From Barthelona sp. PCE (Eukaryota > Metamonada: BaSk clade): a stretch of DNA of 64,000 nucleotides. Positions 19,167-29,698 of this stretch are shown piece after piece. Both the position numbers and the translations under genes were made by a program. The DNA lies in the NCBI GenBank assembly GCA_040285745.1, contig JAUFOR010000002.1:124001-188000 (forward strand), in the 5' to 3' direction. Each line of letters starts with the position of its first letter. Position 1 is the first letter of the stretch. The notes beneath the pieces were generated by a model. It was not told where the DNA came from. It did no database searches and saw nothing but the letters and a program-made list of their open reading frames with translations.

Positions 19167-20795
19167 ATGTCAGAAATCGTTCAAAGGCAGTTGGAAAGTT
19201 GTCTTCCAGAACTGCAAGAGTACCTAGAAAAAGAACTATTCACAAAAAACGAAATTTCCAAGATTTTGGATCGCAGAAGGCATTTTGAGTATCTTTTATT
19301 AAAGAGAACGCCTGAGGTATCTGATTTTCTCGAATACATTCAATACGAAAGTGCCTTAAAACTGCTCAAGGACGCACGCAAAAAGGAGAAGTCCGTTACA
19401 AAGTTAAACAATGACCATTTCCTCACTCAACGTGTGCAAATGCTCTTTAACCGGGCTGCTAACCGGTTTCCTGGGGATTTAAAGCTTTGGAATCAGTATT
19501 TAACAACCTTAATCAAGGATAACTCAGTTAAGCAACTCAATGGTGTTCTTGCCCGTGCAATCGCACTGCATCCACGCGAGCCCATGTTCTGGAAACTTGG
19601 AGCTGAGGTTTCTGTCGCTAACGGTGACTTCGATGCTGCTAGAAATCTTTTGCTGAGGTCATTATCAGGAAATAACGACTGCAACGATCTGTGGGCTGCA
19701 TATGCAGGCTTTGAAGTTAGCTATCTGGAGTTTCTGAGGTCAACTGGAGTGCTTAAAGTGTACCCTGGTGACAGTGATGAGCAAAAGGAATCGAAAACGA
19801 ATTTGGCTGCTGGAACTACCCTCCTAACTGTTTTAGATGGTGCTTTGGAGGCAGGAGTATCACAGGAGTGTCTCCGTCAGATCATTAAGAAAATTGAGAA
19901 AAAAATGGATACTGAGCTACTGCCCCAGGTATATGGATGTCTTGACATGGAAGATGACAAGAATGTCATGTTCTACTGGTCACATCAGCTGAGAATAAGG
20001 GTGGATTCAGCAGAAGAAACGATACTGATGCTGGTTTCGCTCGATGTTGAAGAGAAAGTGAGGTTCACAATGGTAATATGCGACATTCTCCTCATGCTGC
20101 ACGAGCAGCTAGAAGACGTGACCGCTGCCGTTTCACACTTTTTTGAACTTTGGAAAGAGGAAAAGGTGTGGGAGATCCACCAAGATGATTTGTTTTACAA
20201 GACTATGTACGCTCTTGTTGCTGCAATCCCATTCTCTGAGCCTGTCTACGCATTCTACATGGCTGTGATCACAGAAAACATTGTCAATGAGTACGTTTTC
20301 TCAGCTTTATATGTTATGAATGCAGAGATCGACTATCTCGATGTCTTACAGGAGGGAAAGTCAACCGTTCTCTTTGATCTTATGCTGAAGGACGACACAC
20401 GCGGTGTATCCGATGCAATCGACGTGTTGCGCGTCTTGAGTGAATCCGTCATCCACCGTAACACCAAAGAGAAATTTGTTATGACTTTCTTCTCGTTACC
20501 TCACATAATCAATGACCTCACAATCGATCATGTATACACGGTGCTATCACTTTTTGCTTTTGAGCCCAATATTATTGACTGCACTTTCCCTTTATACAGA
20601 ACACTTTTCACAACAGATCACCTGTTTGCGCTTCTTAAGCGCATCACAAAACGTTCGAATAACTACATGGTATGGTCCGTCTTTATCAAGTTAGTCGAAG
20701 AGCAAGGATCCCTAAAAGAATTCAACCATTGGCTTGAAATTGCCCGTCAGGAGGTTGATGATAACATAAAGTTTATCAGAGAGCTACAGAAGTAA
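19167..20795 (+). CDS. UTP6: UTP6, U3 snoRNP HAT-repeat protein
   Basis: A 542-residue HAT-repeat protein. The N-terminus carries the UTP6 signature: MSEIVQRQLESCLPELQEYL, then LFTKNEISKILDRRRHFEYLL, KRTPEVSDFLEYIQYE, and the HAT repeats RFPGDLKLWNQYL and LHPREPMFWKLGAEV. UTP6 belongs to the UTP-B subcomplex of the small-subunit processome and acts in 18S rRNA maturation in the nucleolus. The length matches the family (440-600). It is convergent with the next gene, with 29 bp between the stops. Confidence 0.9.
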   Translation: MSEIVQRQLESCLPELQEYLEKELFTKNEISKILDRRRHFEYLLLKRTPEVSDFLEYIQYESALKLLKDARKKEKSVTKLNNDHFLTQRVQMLFNRAANRFPGDLKLWNQYLTTLIKDNSVKQLNGVLARAIALHPREPMFWKLGAEVSVANGDFDAARNLLLRSLSGNNDCNDLWAAYAGFEVSYLEFLRSTGVLKVYPGDSDEQKESKTNLAAGTTLLTVLDGALEAGVSQECLRQIIKKIEKKMDTELLPQVYGCLDMEDDKNVMFYWSHQLRIRVDSAEETILMLVSLDVEEKVRFTMVICDILLMLHEQLEDVTAAVSHFFELWKEEKVWEIHQDDLFYKTMYALVAAIPFSEPVYAFYMAVITENIVNEYVFSALYVMNAEIDYLDVLQEGKSTVLFDLMLKDDTRGVSDAIDVLRVLSESVIHRNTKEKFVMTFFSLPHIINDLTIDHVYTVLSLFAFEPNIIDCTFPLYRTLFTTDHLFALLKRITKRSNNYMVWSVFIKLVEEQGSLKEFNHWLEIARQEVDDNIKFIRELQK

Positions 20796-20824
20796 ATAGC
20801 ACAATATTTTATTGTATTAATGAG

Positions 20825-21601
20825 TTAAGATTGAGTAAATAATTCAAACTGTGAAATTCGTCGTTTCAAACTCTCAATATCTTGAAAAGCTTCTTGAAAT
20901 TCATCTGATTGGCTCAAAAATTCGTCCTTTTTCTTCAGTAGGTACTTGTTTTTATCCTCTTCATATTTCAATTGTTCATCAAGGTAGATATTCAAATTAT
21001 CGAGTGTCATAACTGCATTAGATGAATACGTGTCTTTTAAATATCGCAATCTCAACATTTGGAGCGCATACAGTGAGTTATGACTCTTTTTAGATATGTA
21101 TTCACTGTAACTTAACAGAAAATCTGAATAACCCAAAACTGACTTTTCTATATAGTCTCTGTGTATTTCTGTTAGTGAATGTGATTTTTCGTATATTTCG
21201 TCTACATTATTCGAAAAATTAGCCAGAATTTGCTGATATTTGCGGTCTAAAAATCGATCGTGCTCAACTAAAGATTTTACCGCTTCAGGTGCTTCTACAA
21301 GCTCGTTTTCTTCTGTCAAAATGGCACGTACATTATCAAAAAATCTTTGCAAGAAAGTATTACAGAATTCCAGGAAAAATTGCTCAACCTCTGGGTTATG
21401 GTCTCTGCTTTCATGATAAAGTTCCATATAATCCTGGGGTATAGCGTTTTCCTGCTCGGAAAACTTACTAATTACAGACATAATCAAGAAATCTAAAAAA
21501 AGTGGTTCCTTACTCTTAAATTGTGCACGGAACTCCCTCCAAAGTGTAATTAACACTTGCCCTTCCAATGCAGTCAGTTTCTGAAGTTCAATATCAGACA
21601 T
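20825..21601 (-). CDS. Helical/coiled-coil protein, unknown
   Basis: A 258-residue, almost wholly helical protein with a charged C-terminal coiled coil (LKYEEDKNKYLLKKKDEFL, FQDIESLKRRISQFELF). I do not recognise the family. Length and helical content would fit an augmin/HAUS-like or tethering-complex subunit, but no diagnostic motif supports that. Codon use is AT-rich compared with the tubulin gene beside it. Confidence 0.7.
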   Translation of the reverse strand: MSDIELQKLTALEGQVLITLWREFRAQFKSKEPLFLDFLIMSVISKFSEQENAIPQDYMELYHESRDHNPEVEQFFLEFCNTFLQRFFDNVRAILTEENELVEAPEAVKSLVEHDRFLDRKYQQILANFSNNVDEIYEKSHSLTEIHRDYIEKSVLGYSDFLLSYSEYISKKSHNSLYALQMLRLRYLKDTYSSNAVMTLDNLNIYLDEQLKYEEDKNKYLLKKKDEFLSQSDEFQEAFQDIESLKRRISQFELFTQS

Positions 21602-21676
21602 TAAAGTAGTAAAAACATAAATAGTTTATTAAACAAATAGTCAGTCGAGTAGAGGGAAATTGTCATAGCAAACACC

Positions 21677-23014
21677 TTAGTATTCGAAATCATCTTCCTC
21701 CTCTTCGTACTCGCCTTCCTCCTCAGCAACGGCATCCTGGTACTGTTGGTATTCAGCAACAAGATCGTTCATGTTGGACTCAGCCTCGGTGAACTCCATC
21801 TCGTCCATACCCTCACCAGTGTACCAGTGAAGGAATGCCTTACGACGGAACATCTTGGTGAACTGATCGTGGACACGCTTGAAGAGCTCCTGGATACAGG
21901 TGGAGTTACCAATGAAGGTAACACCCATCTTAAGACCCTTAGGAGGAATGTCACAAATGGAAGACTTGATGTTGTTGGGAATCCACTCAACGAAGTAAGA
22001 AGAGTTCTTGTTCTGGATGTTAAGCATCTGCTCATCAACCTCCTTGGAGGACATACGACCACGGAAGAGGGCGGAACAGGTCAAGTAACGACCGTGACGA
22101 GGATCAGAGGCAGCCATCATGTTACCAGAGTGGAACATCTGAGAAGTGAGCTCGGGAACAGTGATCTGACGGTAGGCAGAAGAACCACGAGAAGTGAGGG
22201 GAGCGAAACCAACCATGAAGAAGTGAAGACGAGGATAAGGAACCAAGTTAACAGCGAGCTTACGGAGATCGGAGTTGAGCTGACCGGGGAAACGGAGACA
22301 GCAAGTAACACCGGACATAACGATGGAAACGAGGTGGTTGAGGTCACCATAGGTAGGGGTGGTGAGCTTAAGGGTACGGAAACAAATATCGTAAAGAGCT
22401 TCGTTATCGATACACATGGTCTCTTCGGAGTTCTCAGTAAGCTGGTGAACAGAAAGAGTACAGTTATAAGGCTCAACGACGGTATCAGAAACCTTGGGGG
22501 AAGGAACGACGGAGAAAGTACACATTTGACGATCGGGATACTCCTCACGGATCTTGGCAATGAGGAGGGTACCCATACCGGCACCAGTACCACCACCGAG
22601 AGAGTGACAGATCTGGAAACCCTGAAGGCAGTCACAAGACTCAGCCTCCTTACGGACGATATCGAGGACGGAGTCAATGAGCTCAGCACCCTCGGTATAG
22701 TGACCCTTGGCCCAGTTGTTACCGGCACCGGTCTGACCGAAGATAAAGTTATCAGGACGGAAGAGATGGCCATAAGCGTTACCACGAATGGAATCCATAG
22801 TACCAGGCTCAAGATCAACTAAAACGGCACGGGGGACATACTTGCCACCGGCAGCTTCGTTGAAGTAAACGTTGATACGCTCCAATTGGAGGTCGGATTG
22901 ACCCTGGTAAGAACCAGTGGGATCAACACCATGCTCATCAGCAATGGTCTCCCAGAACTTGCTACCGATCTGGTTACCGCACTGGCCTGCTTGAATGTGG
23001 ACGATTTCACGCAT
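21677..23014 (-). CDS. TUBB: Beta-tubulin
   Basis: A 445-residue beta-tubulin. It begins [17 protein letters not shown], the MREI autoregulatory motif and nucleotide-binding start, and has the GGGTGAGMG nucleotide loop at residues 140-148 and an acidic [14 protein letters not shown] tail. Full length and almost colinear with the family. Codon use is extremely biased (mostly C- or G-ending codons), as expected for an abundant protein and unlike the neighbours. At the benzimidazole-relevant positions it has Phe167, Glu198 and Met200. It polymerises with alpha-tubulin into spindle and axoneme microtubules. Confidence 0.98.
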   Translation of the reverse strand: MREIVHIQAGQCGNQIGSKFWETIADEHGVDPTGSYQGQSDLQLERINVYFNEAAGGKYVPRAVLVDLEPGTMDSIRGNAYGHLFRPDNFIFGQTGAGNNWAKGHYTEGAELIDSVLDIVRKEAESCDCLQGFQICHSLGGGTGAGMGTLLIAKIREEYPDRQMCTFSVVPSPKVSDTVVEPYNCTLSVHQLTENSEETMCIDNEALYDICFRTLKLTTPTYGDLNHLVSIVMSGVTCCLRFPGQLNSDLRKLAVNLVPYPRLHFFMVGFAPLTSRGSSAYRQITVPELTSQMFHSGNMMAASDPRHGRYLTCSALFRGRMSSKEVDEQMLNIQNKNSSYFVEWIPNNIKSSICDIPPKGLKMGVTFIGNSTCIQELFKRVHDQFTKMFRRKAFLHWYTGEGMDEMEFTEAESNMNDLVAEYQQYQDAVAEEEGEYEEEEDDFEY

Positions 23015-23551
23015 TTAAAAAATGTATCTAAAAGTTAGAAAACCTTTTGGGCACAAAGCACCGCGCCTACGTGCACAACGCTGTTAGAGCGCTGAGCATG
23101 TACTTTGCGGAGCTTTTCTATGGTTGATCATACACAATAAGGATGAAAAAGGAAATTCAAGTTTTTAAAATTTTGAACTCATTCGATGCGATTGGTGACC
23201 TTCTTAGGTGTCAAAAGACCCCAAACATAGGTCTTTTTGACCCATACTCCTCAGGAAACTGAAAAAGCTTTTTTTTATCATCACTTTTACAATGAATCAG
23301 TGTGCTAGACCATAACAAAGCAGTGTAAGATATGCTATCTTGCTTGTGTGATGATGGATGCCTTTAATTCGACCCTTTTCTCATACCTGCCTATGCAATT
23401 CAAAATCTTTACATCTTACGGTATATTCATTGTGTTACATCGTGCACACACTTAGTTGCCAAACAAATAGGAGCATTGAATACGTGCAATCCGTAGAACC
23501 CGACTAATACAACGGTGCGCACTTTGTGCCCGCTTGCAGTGAGTATAAGCA
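23015..23551. other. Upstream region of beta-tubulin
   Basis: 537 bp between the tubulin start and the left arm of the inverted repeat. It should hold the tubulin promoter. I see a short tandem of GACC-type words (AAAAGACC, TTTTTGACC) near 23210-23245 and no gene. Confidence 0.5.
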
Positions 23552-24274
23552 GTCACAAGTCGCCAAACGGGCATCTAGTGGGTAAGTCCAGCAGACAAAT
23601 TTACACAAAAGCAAAGAAGCACAGCGAAAAAATTATGGTTAAATAAAAACTATCATATAAACCTACTACCTGCCGGTCTCGACAATGCACCGCACAATAG
23701 GCGGCAGCAAAGTCGAGAGAGGCTCGGTCATCAACGTAGCACAAGTCTACAAAACTTCACGAACGGCAGCAGGTTAGTGGAATCATCTAGTCTTAACGTT
23801 ATGTCTCTTTCGAGAACGATAGATCAAAACTAACTAAAGAAATGATCCTATAGAGCATAGTCGTAATAAAAGAAAATGCAAGGTCTTCTACTCTTTCGCG
23901 CACTGTCCGCACCTTCACGCAGATGTACTGTTACGTTTATTGTTGTATGTGGTGTCCGTTATCCATTGAGAAGGCCGTGCGTGCTTTTTTTAGGATCCAA
24001 CCATGAGGCCATCTGTGGTGGCACATACACTCTGCTTTGGCGTTTCAATGTGTGTTTATGCTGACTTCAAGCGAGATATACCACCTTTGAGGCTAAGAAA
24101 TTCCGTTAAAGATTCAGTTGGATTTTGTGGTCTATTTCGCTTGAATGTCCTTAAGAATGATGTGTGGTGTGTTTTTATGGATCTTTTCGGAATAAGGCAT
24201 CATATTATTTCGCTATGAAGTCTTAACTCTACTATATGAGAAGTATGTTGAACTTTGTTATTTGATCAAATTTA
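23552..24274 (+). repeat. Left arm of 723-bp inverted repeat
   Basis: Bases 23552-24274 reappear as their reverse complement at 25739-26461. Both arms are 723 bp. I followed both junctions and long internal stretches and saw no difference, including two identical small open frames of 62 and 71 codons. The match starts GTCACAAGTCGCC and ends TTTGATCAAATTTA, and stops sharply at both ends. No target-site duplication is evident outside. Small ORFs inside show no family resemblance. Confidence 0.95.
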
Positions 24275-25738
24275 ACCGGCGTTGTTTATTTCTCGTTTTA
24301 TCCATATTTAGAACAACGCATCTGGTTCACAGAGGATAATTGTACACTTTAGTGTTGCAGAATGGAGTTTGTTTGTTTTGAAATGATTTTTTCTTTCAAT
24401 ATTTGTTGATAAGGTTACCTGATGCATGATTCATTCAGTTCTCATGAGAACAGTGGTACGTTGTAGAAGTTCAATTGTCATAGTATTTATGAAAGTAGAG
24501 TGATGTATTGCTTTGAAAATGCTTGTATTTGTTACTCTTACCTTTTACATTTTTTTTTGGCTTAGTTATGGGGCTTTATTACGAAATATGCCACGCTTTA
24601 AGGAAAATATTGCGGGAAACTTTACATTACAACCTCTTATTAGATATTGCACAGTCAGTAGCACTTCTGTTAAACACAAGAAAGGTGTGTATTATTGGGA
24701 GACTACAGGATTCGTTCACAGCTGGTCCAACTGCATGGGAAGATGATAAGACTGTTCTATGCTGCTGAGATTAACTATGTTAAAATCTAACGTGTTTTAC
24801 TTTATGACTCATATCCGGCCAGATGTGGGATGTAACAGGCTGGAATTGAACTATTTGAATTATTGATAGGAGATTACGTTTTTAGAGTTAATGTTTTCTT
24901 AATTACATTTCATAAGATTTCATAGTTGCCTGTGTGGAAAACAGAAAAATTTTGATTTATACTGAAGTGGGTTTATTGACGTCGGGGGAACGCTCACATG
25001 GGAAGGCTCGCCTTCACGCGTGGAGTGTGTTTCGTCCTGGAATTGGCTCAATATCCCCTTTTTTTTCAAAAAGGGAAGACAAAACTATGTAGGGTTCCAA
25101 GAACACCATCCACACAAGAAGGTTCGCTTCGTCCCCCTCCGCTGTTTACTACCTCAAGTATAAAGTCTGAAGGCTAGCGCATATATGTCACCGTTGGATA
25201 TTATGTTGAGAGAGAATTATCATAAAGATGGAAAAATAGTCTTGTTGACTTTAATACTCAGTTGTGGAATGTGATATATATCCTGGTATTGGTGTGTTTG
25301 GTGGATTTACTTTCATTGCATTGAAGAAAGAAGGAGCTATGTATTATTTTCGGATAGTGATGGCATTTGATGAAGTGAAGATATGCTACACATTGAAAAT
25401 TGTTCAAGTAGTTGTTGTTGTACGGTTTTAGACTTCAAAGAATGATCACAGTGGACGATGAATATGGATAACAATTTTAAACTTTTTGATCAAAAATGGT
25501 ATTACTTCCTTATTCATGCAGTCAGAGACCCGAAGTAAGACCCGTGGACTTGATTTTGCATAACACGCTTGTTTAACACACTAGTTCGTAGCAGTAAATT
25601 TGCCTGTTGAGAGTGCAAAGGATACTCCCTCATTCAGCTTTTCTTCTTTTTCGCATATTTTTTAAAAAAGAGGCAATGGAACAGTTCACAGGGCAAACTC
25701 AGCACTCGGTGCAGCTCGCTGCTTTGGATAGGTTCATG
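24275..25738. other. 1,464-bp spacer of the inverted repeat
   Basis: A unique, AT-rich spacer without a convincing protein gene. Two overlapping frames near 24513-24768 are short and compete with one another. The GC-richer centre (24984-25137) can form nested helices and is listed separately. Confidence 0.55.
24984..25137 (+). ncRNA. Structured RNA candidate inside the palindrome spacer
   Basis: Nested complementarity: GGGGGA (24984-24989) with TCCCCC (25132-25137) closes the unit. Inside it are a GAAGG-CTCG-CCTTC hairpin (25002-25015), a GTGTG (25025-25029) / CACAC (25111-25115) helix and a CCCTTTTT-TTTC-AAAAAGGG hairpin (25056-25075). The block is clearly more GC-rich than its surroundings. 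The strand and family are unknown, and the closing helices are short, so chance pairing is possible. Confidence 0.25.
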
Positions 25739-26461
25739 TAAATTTGATCAAATAACAAAGTTCAACATACTTCTCATATAGTAGAGTTAAGACTTCATAG
25801 CGAAATAATATGATGCCTTATTCCGAAAAGATCCATAAAAACACACCACACATCATTCTTAAGGACATTCAAGCGAAATAGACCACAAAATCCAACTGAA
25901 TCTTTAACGGAATTTCTTAGCCTCAAAGGTGGTATATCTCGCTTGAAGTCAGCATAAACACACATTGAAACGCCAAAGCAGAGTGTATGTGCCACCACAG
26001 ATGGCCTCATGGTTGGATCCTAAAAAAAGCACGCACGGCCTTCTCAATGGATAACGGACACCACATACAACAATAAACGTAACAGTACATCTGCGTGAAG
26101 GTGCGGACAGTGCGCGAAAGAGTAGAAGACCTTGCATTTTCTTTTATTACGACTATGCTCTATAGGATCATTTCTTTAGTTAGTTTTGATCTATCGTTCT
26201 CGAAAGAGACATAACGTTAAGACTAGATGATTCCACTAACCTGCTGCCGTTCGTGAAGTTTTGTAGACTTGTGCTACGTTGATGACCGAGCCTCTCTCGA
26301 CTTTGCTGCCGCCTATTGTGCGGTGCATTGTCGAGACCGGCAGGTAGTAGGTTTATATGATAGTTTTTATTTAACCATAATTTTTTCGCTGTGCTTCTTT
26401 GCTTTTGTGTAAATTTGTCTGCTGGACTTACCCACTAGATGCCCGTTTGGCGACTTGTGAC
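25739..26461 (-). repeat. Right arm of 723-bp inverted repeat
   Basis: Reverse complement of 23552-24274. Its outer end lies only 49 bp from the stop codon of the coiled-coil gene on the minus strand, so the inverted-repeat boundary must overlap or abut that gene's 3' untranslated region. Confidence 0.95.
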
Positions 26462-26510
26462 AGTTTAAGATCTTTTTGCTTAATCACTAGGAGGTATACC
26501 CATTTTTTAT

Positions 26511-28880
26511 TTACAAAGCGCTGTACTTTCTCAGCAGCATCTTTTGTTTGGAACACATGTTTATCACATTGTCTAACTCATCCTCCAATTTAGCAATTTC
26601 TCTTCTGACGCGAATAGTTTGGTGTTGTCTACGTTTCTTATTCAAATCGTTATTGACTCGATCTTTCTCAAGTTGCCACTTCAACAGCTCTTTTTCGATT
26701 CTTTCAATCTGAATCTCTCCCTGAGTAACCGTGTTATCAGCAAAAATCTGTCGTGAGGGGCTCTGCTGTTGTGTAATCGTAATTGACGATACATGTTTTT
26801 GTACTTTCGGTGATCCTGGTTCAGGGAATAGGTTAGATTGCATCTCTTTCTGATGCATTTGCTGATTGTAACTCATCTGCTGTTGTTGCCCGACTCCGGC
26901 CTTCTTCCTCCTCATAAATTCTTCGAAAGACATTGGAGGTGGGGGTTTGTTCGGATCGTTACCAATAGATGAGTACATCTTCATCATCGCGTTATGTCCG
27001 CGCTTCATCTTATCTTCGAATTCCTTCTTCTTTGCGAGTAATGCTGCGCTTGCATTGGTATATTTGGGTTGAGCTGGTTGTGACTGCTGCGGGTTTATAT
27101 ATCCATTTTCTTGATGAGTGTGACCCTGCTGCTCATATTGAGTCTGTTGAGCTTGGATTCGTCGCTGTTGCTCATACATTCTTTCCCTATGTGCGGCAGC
27201 CTGTCTTTGCTCTTCCATCTGTCTCTCCAAGTCTTGTACACGCTTCTGCTCATTGGAGAGCATTTGCTCATATCTGTTAACGTACGTCTCAAACTTTGAC
27301 TCCATCGTACGCTGCAATTCTTCGAGCCTATCCGGCTCATCTCTTTGTAACTGAACAGGTTTCGCTGCCTGTTGCGGCTGCTTCACAGGTGTCCGCTCCA
27401 TCACAACTGGTTGACGCGGTTCAGCATTGCGCTTCCTGGGAGAGTCAACGAATTGATTTTCCTCATTTCCGAGTGTAAAGTGGGACTGTTGGCGGGTCTT
27501 GTTGCCCTGGGCACGTGCATGGTGTTGCGTTGGGGAACGGTTTAGAGCATGCTTCGGTGCAAATGGGTCAACAGTGTCATTCTGGGAAAACGGTGCTCTT
27601 TTTTGTTGTTGTTGTTGGTTGCTCATTGAGTACTTCTGTTCATCAATAGTCCGCTGTAGGCTCTCGTTTTTCCGGCACAGACTTGAAACTTCGCTTTCAA
27701 GGGAATGTACTAGATTCTGTTTTTCCGAAATTTCTTTCTTCATCGTCTTTAGTGTGGTACTTAATTCGCGAACCTGTACCTCTGCATCCTGCTGCAGACG
27801 GAGTCTGTCTTTTGCCTGCTCCTTCAACTTGTTCGACTCCTTCTCAGACATGTTGAGCTCATTGCTCAATTGCAACACTTGCAGGCCAAGCTTCTCCTTC
27901 TCTTGTTTCAATATGCTCTGCTTTTTCTCCGCTTCCTTCATGTATGCATCCTGGTTGCCCTTAATACGAGCTATATCGGCCTCAAGCATGGTGTTTTTCT
28001 CCTTCATCTCTGTAACAGTTCTTCTGTGCGTGTTTTGCAAAGCGCTGAGCGCCACACGGGTGTCTTCCAACCGCTCCTGTAAGGATAGGTTCTCAACAGC
28101 AAGTTTATCATGGTTCTTTATCTTCTGCTGCTGATCATCTGTTAATCCCATCGGTAGCTCTATCTCCTTGCGTGATCCAATGAAAGAGCTTTGCTCCTTG
28201 CGAATAGGGCTCACCTCGACGTCCGAATGATGAACGGGGGATAACAACTTTATGGGAGAAATTTGTTTCTCTTTCAATGACTCGTTTCTTGCGATTTCTT
28301 CATCCGAGTCAGTCATATCAATGGGAACGCGCGTCATTGTCGGTCCCTTTTGCAACGGTCGCTGTTCTTGCAACATGTGTTGTGGCATGTATCGAGGATC
28401 ATAAGCCAGCTGAGGATTCATCTGAGGATTCATCTGAGGATTCATCTGCGGTGGAGGGTAATAGTACATGGGGAACGGCTGAGGGGCGCCATAATACATC
28501 TGTTGCGGCATTCCGTGAGGCTGTGTTGGCTGGTGAACGTGGTTTGATTGGAGAGGTGTTTTCTTTGCAAATACTTCCCTGCGAGGTGTAGGATTTTTAC
28601 GGACAGGTGACTCGAATTCCGACTCGTGGTTCATGATAGGATCAGGAAGAGAGAGATCTGTGTCTTCATTCATCAATGCCTCTTGTAAAAACTTGTTTCT
28701 TCGTGACACAACCCGTCTCATTTCGTCTGTATCAGTTGTTTGCGAGGGGGCATACTCTGAGAACACAGGGCTAGGCTGTGCGGTCCCACAAAGCAGCGAG
28801 TAAAGATCATTTGATGCAGACTCTTCTTTCTGCGAATTGTTGTACCCCAATGCGCTCATCCTTTGTGATATGTCAGTCAT
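26511..28880 (-). CDS. Coiled-coil protein, cytoskeletal or centrosomal type
   Basis: A 789-residue protein. The N-terminal third is low-complexity and Gln/Pro/Met-rich, with three exact 12-bp repeats encoding MNPQ (28410-28445). A long coiled coil follows (about residues 255-430, with QERLEDTRVALSAL and LSNELNMSEKESNKLKE), then a second near 540-610 and a short C-terminal one ending in LLRKYSAL. It also has many S/T-P sites typical of CDK or MAPK substrates. This resembles basal-body, centrosomal and spindle proteins in general. I cannot name an orthologue. Confidence 0.75.
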   Translation of the reverse strand: MTDISQRMSALGYNNSQKEESASNDLYSLLCGTAQPSPVFSEYAPSQTTDTDEMRRVVSRRNKFLQEALMNEDTDLSLPDPIMNHESEFESPVRKNPTPRREVFAKKTPLQSNHVHQPTQPHGMPQQMYYGAPQPFPMYYYPPPQMNPQMNPQMNPQLAYDPRYMPQHMLQEQRPLQKGPTMTRVPIDMTDSDEEIARNESLKEKQISPIKLLSPVHHSDVEVSPIRKEQSSFIGSRKEIELPMGLTDDQQQKIKNHDKLAVENLSLQERLEDTRVALSALQNTHRRTVTEMKEKNTMLEADIARIKGNQDAYMKEAEKKQSILKQEKEKLGLQVLQLSNELNMSEKESNKLKEQAKDRLRLQQDAEVQVRELSTTLKTMKKEISEKQNLVHSLESEVSSLCRKNESLQRTIDEQKYSMSNQQQQQKRAPFSQNDTVDPFAPKHALNRSPTQHHARAQGNKTRQQSHFTLGNEENQFVDSPRKRNAEPRQPVVMERTPVKQPQQAAKPVQLQRDEPDRLEELQRTMESKFETYVNRYEQMLSNEQKRVQDLERQMEEQRQAAAHRERMYEQQRRIQAQQTQYEQQGHTHQENGYINPQQSQPAQPKYTNASAALLAKKKEFEDKMKRGHNAMMKMYSSIGNDPNKPPPPMSFEEFMRRKKAGVGQQQQMSYNQQMHQKEMQSNLFPEPGSPKVQKHVSSITITQQQSPSRQIFADNTVTQGEIQIERIEKELLKWQLEKDRVNNDLNKKRRQHQTIRVRREIAKLEDELDNVINMCSKQKMLLRKYSAL
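28410..28445 (-). repeat. Three tandem 12-bp units encoding MNPQ
   Basis: CTGAGGATTCAT is repeated exactly three times on the plus strand inside the coiled-coil gene. Identical codons point to recent in-frame expansion. Confidence 0.9.
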
Positions 28881-28946
28881 TTAAGATGAAAAACGATTCT
28901 AAATTAAAAATTAAAGAGAAAAGGGTGCAAAATATTCTAACATAAT

Positions 28947-29681
28947 TTACTCATCGTTTTGTGGCTCTAGCACAATGTTCACGTATTGGTCAAGCTCCTG
29001 TGGGGTGAGTGCGCTGAAAGGTGTATCATTGGTAACAATAGAAACATCAATAAGTTCAGCACTCAGTGTTTCCTGTTTAAGAGTTGTGTTTAGTGCTCTG
29101 ATTGCGTGTAAAATCAGTTCCTCGGTTGATGCCGTCTTGAAAGCCTCTGCGTTGACATCCAAATATGTCTTTGCTGATTCCGAACGTGCTCCTAATGTGT
29201 GACAGTGGAATTGGTAAGCAGAACCACTTGGATAGAGACAGTAAAGCTTGGGACCAGTGCGGTCCACACCTGCAAGAAGTACACCGACACCATAAGGTCT
29301 GTTACCATAACGAATAGTTCGCTTGTGAATCTTGAGAGCTAAGTTGTTAGCAATCTTTTGGATAGGAATATCACTCTCGTAGACGTAATCCCAGTTGTCA
29401 GCCTCCTGCTGAAGGTAATCGATCAAATAAATAACATCAGCGTTAAGACCAGATACCGTCATACCCATATGATCGTATAATTTGACTGTTTTCTTTGCAC
29501 ACTCCGCCAGATCCTCGAACTTGCGGCGGTATGAAGCAATGACAACTGCACCACTCTCTTCTGAAACAAGACCAACAATACATGCACCCAGCTTCACAGC
29601 TTCGAATGCATACCTGATCTGTTGCAGCTTACCCTCGGGGTTGAATGTGGAAACGTCCTTGTCGTACTCAGAACTATTCAT
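28947..29681 (-). CDS. PSMA1: 20S proteasome alpha-6 (PSMA1-type) subunit
   Basis: A 244-residue proteasome alpha subunit. The N-terminal alpha signature is YDKDVSTFNPEGKLQQIRYA, the gate-forming helix H0. RYGNRPYGVGVLLAGVD and the GARSESAKTYL block identify the alpha-6/PSMA1 group. It has no catalytic Thr, as expected for the outer ring. The canonical QIEYAMEAV is QIRYAFEAV here, replacing the conserved Glu with Arg. A CCTTTTTCACTT element lies just upstream of the start. Confidence 0.9.
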   Translation of the reverse strand: MNSSEYDKDVSTFNPEGKLQQIRYAFEAVKLGACIVGLVSEESGAVVIASYRRKFEDLAECAKKTVKLYDHMGMTVSGLNADVIYLIDYLQQEADNWDYVYESDIPIQKIANNLALKIHKRTIRYGNRPYGVGVLLAGVDRTGPKLYCLYPSGSAYQFHCHTLGARSESAKTYLDVNAEAFKTASTEELILHAIRALNTTLKQETLSAELIDVSIVTNDTPFSALTPQELDQYVNIVLEPQNDE

Positions 29682-29686
29682 GATTT

Positions 29687-29698
29687 AAGTGAAAAAGG
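29687..29698 (-). promoter_or_regulatory. Initiator-like element of the proteasome gene
   Basis: On the minus strand this reads CCTTTTTCACTT, 6 bp before the start codon. It is one of the recurring motif copies. Confidence 0.4.

Noticed and set aside
21746-22822. 358-codon open frame antisense to beta-tubulin
   Set aside because: It is a by-product of the extreme codon bias of tubulin and its peptide has no domain.
23685-23775. A 30-codon frame and a GTTAGT...ACTAACTAAAG intron-like segment in the left arm
   Set aside because: Splicing yields a stop after four codons, so no sensible protein results.
23876-24218. Two small open frames in each inverted-repeat arm
   Set aside because: 62 and 71 codons in different frames, overlapping, no motif, and inherited in both arms only because the arms are identical.
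24513-24768. Overlapping frames of 77 and 81 codons in the palindrome spacer
   Set aside because: They compete with each other, show no family pattern and have no initiator motif upstream.
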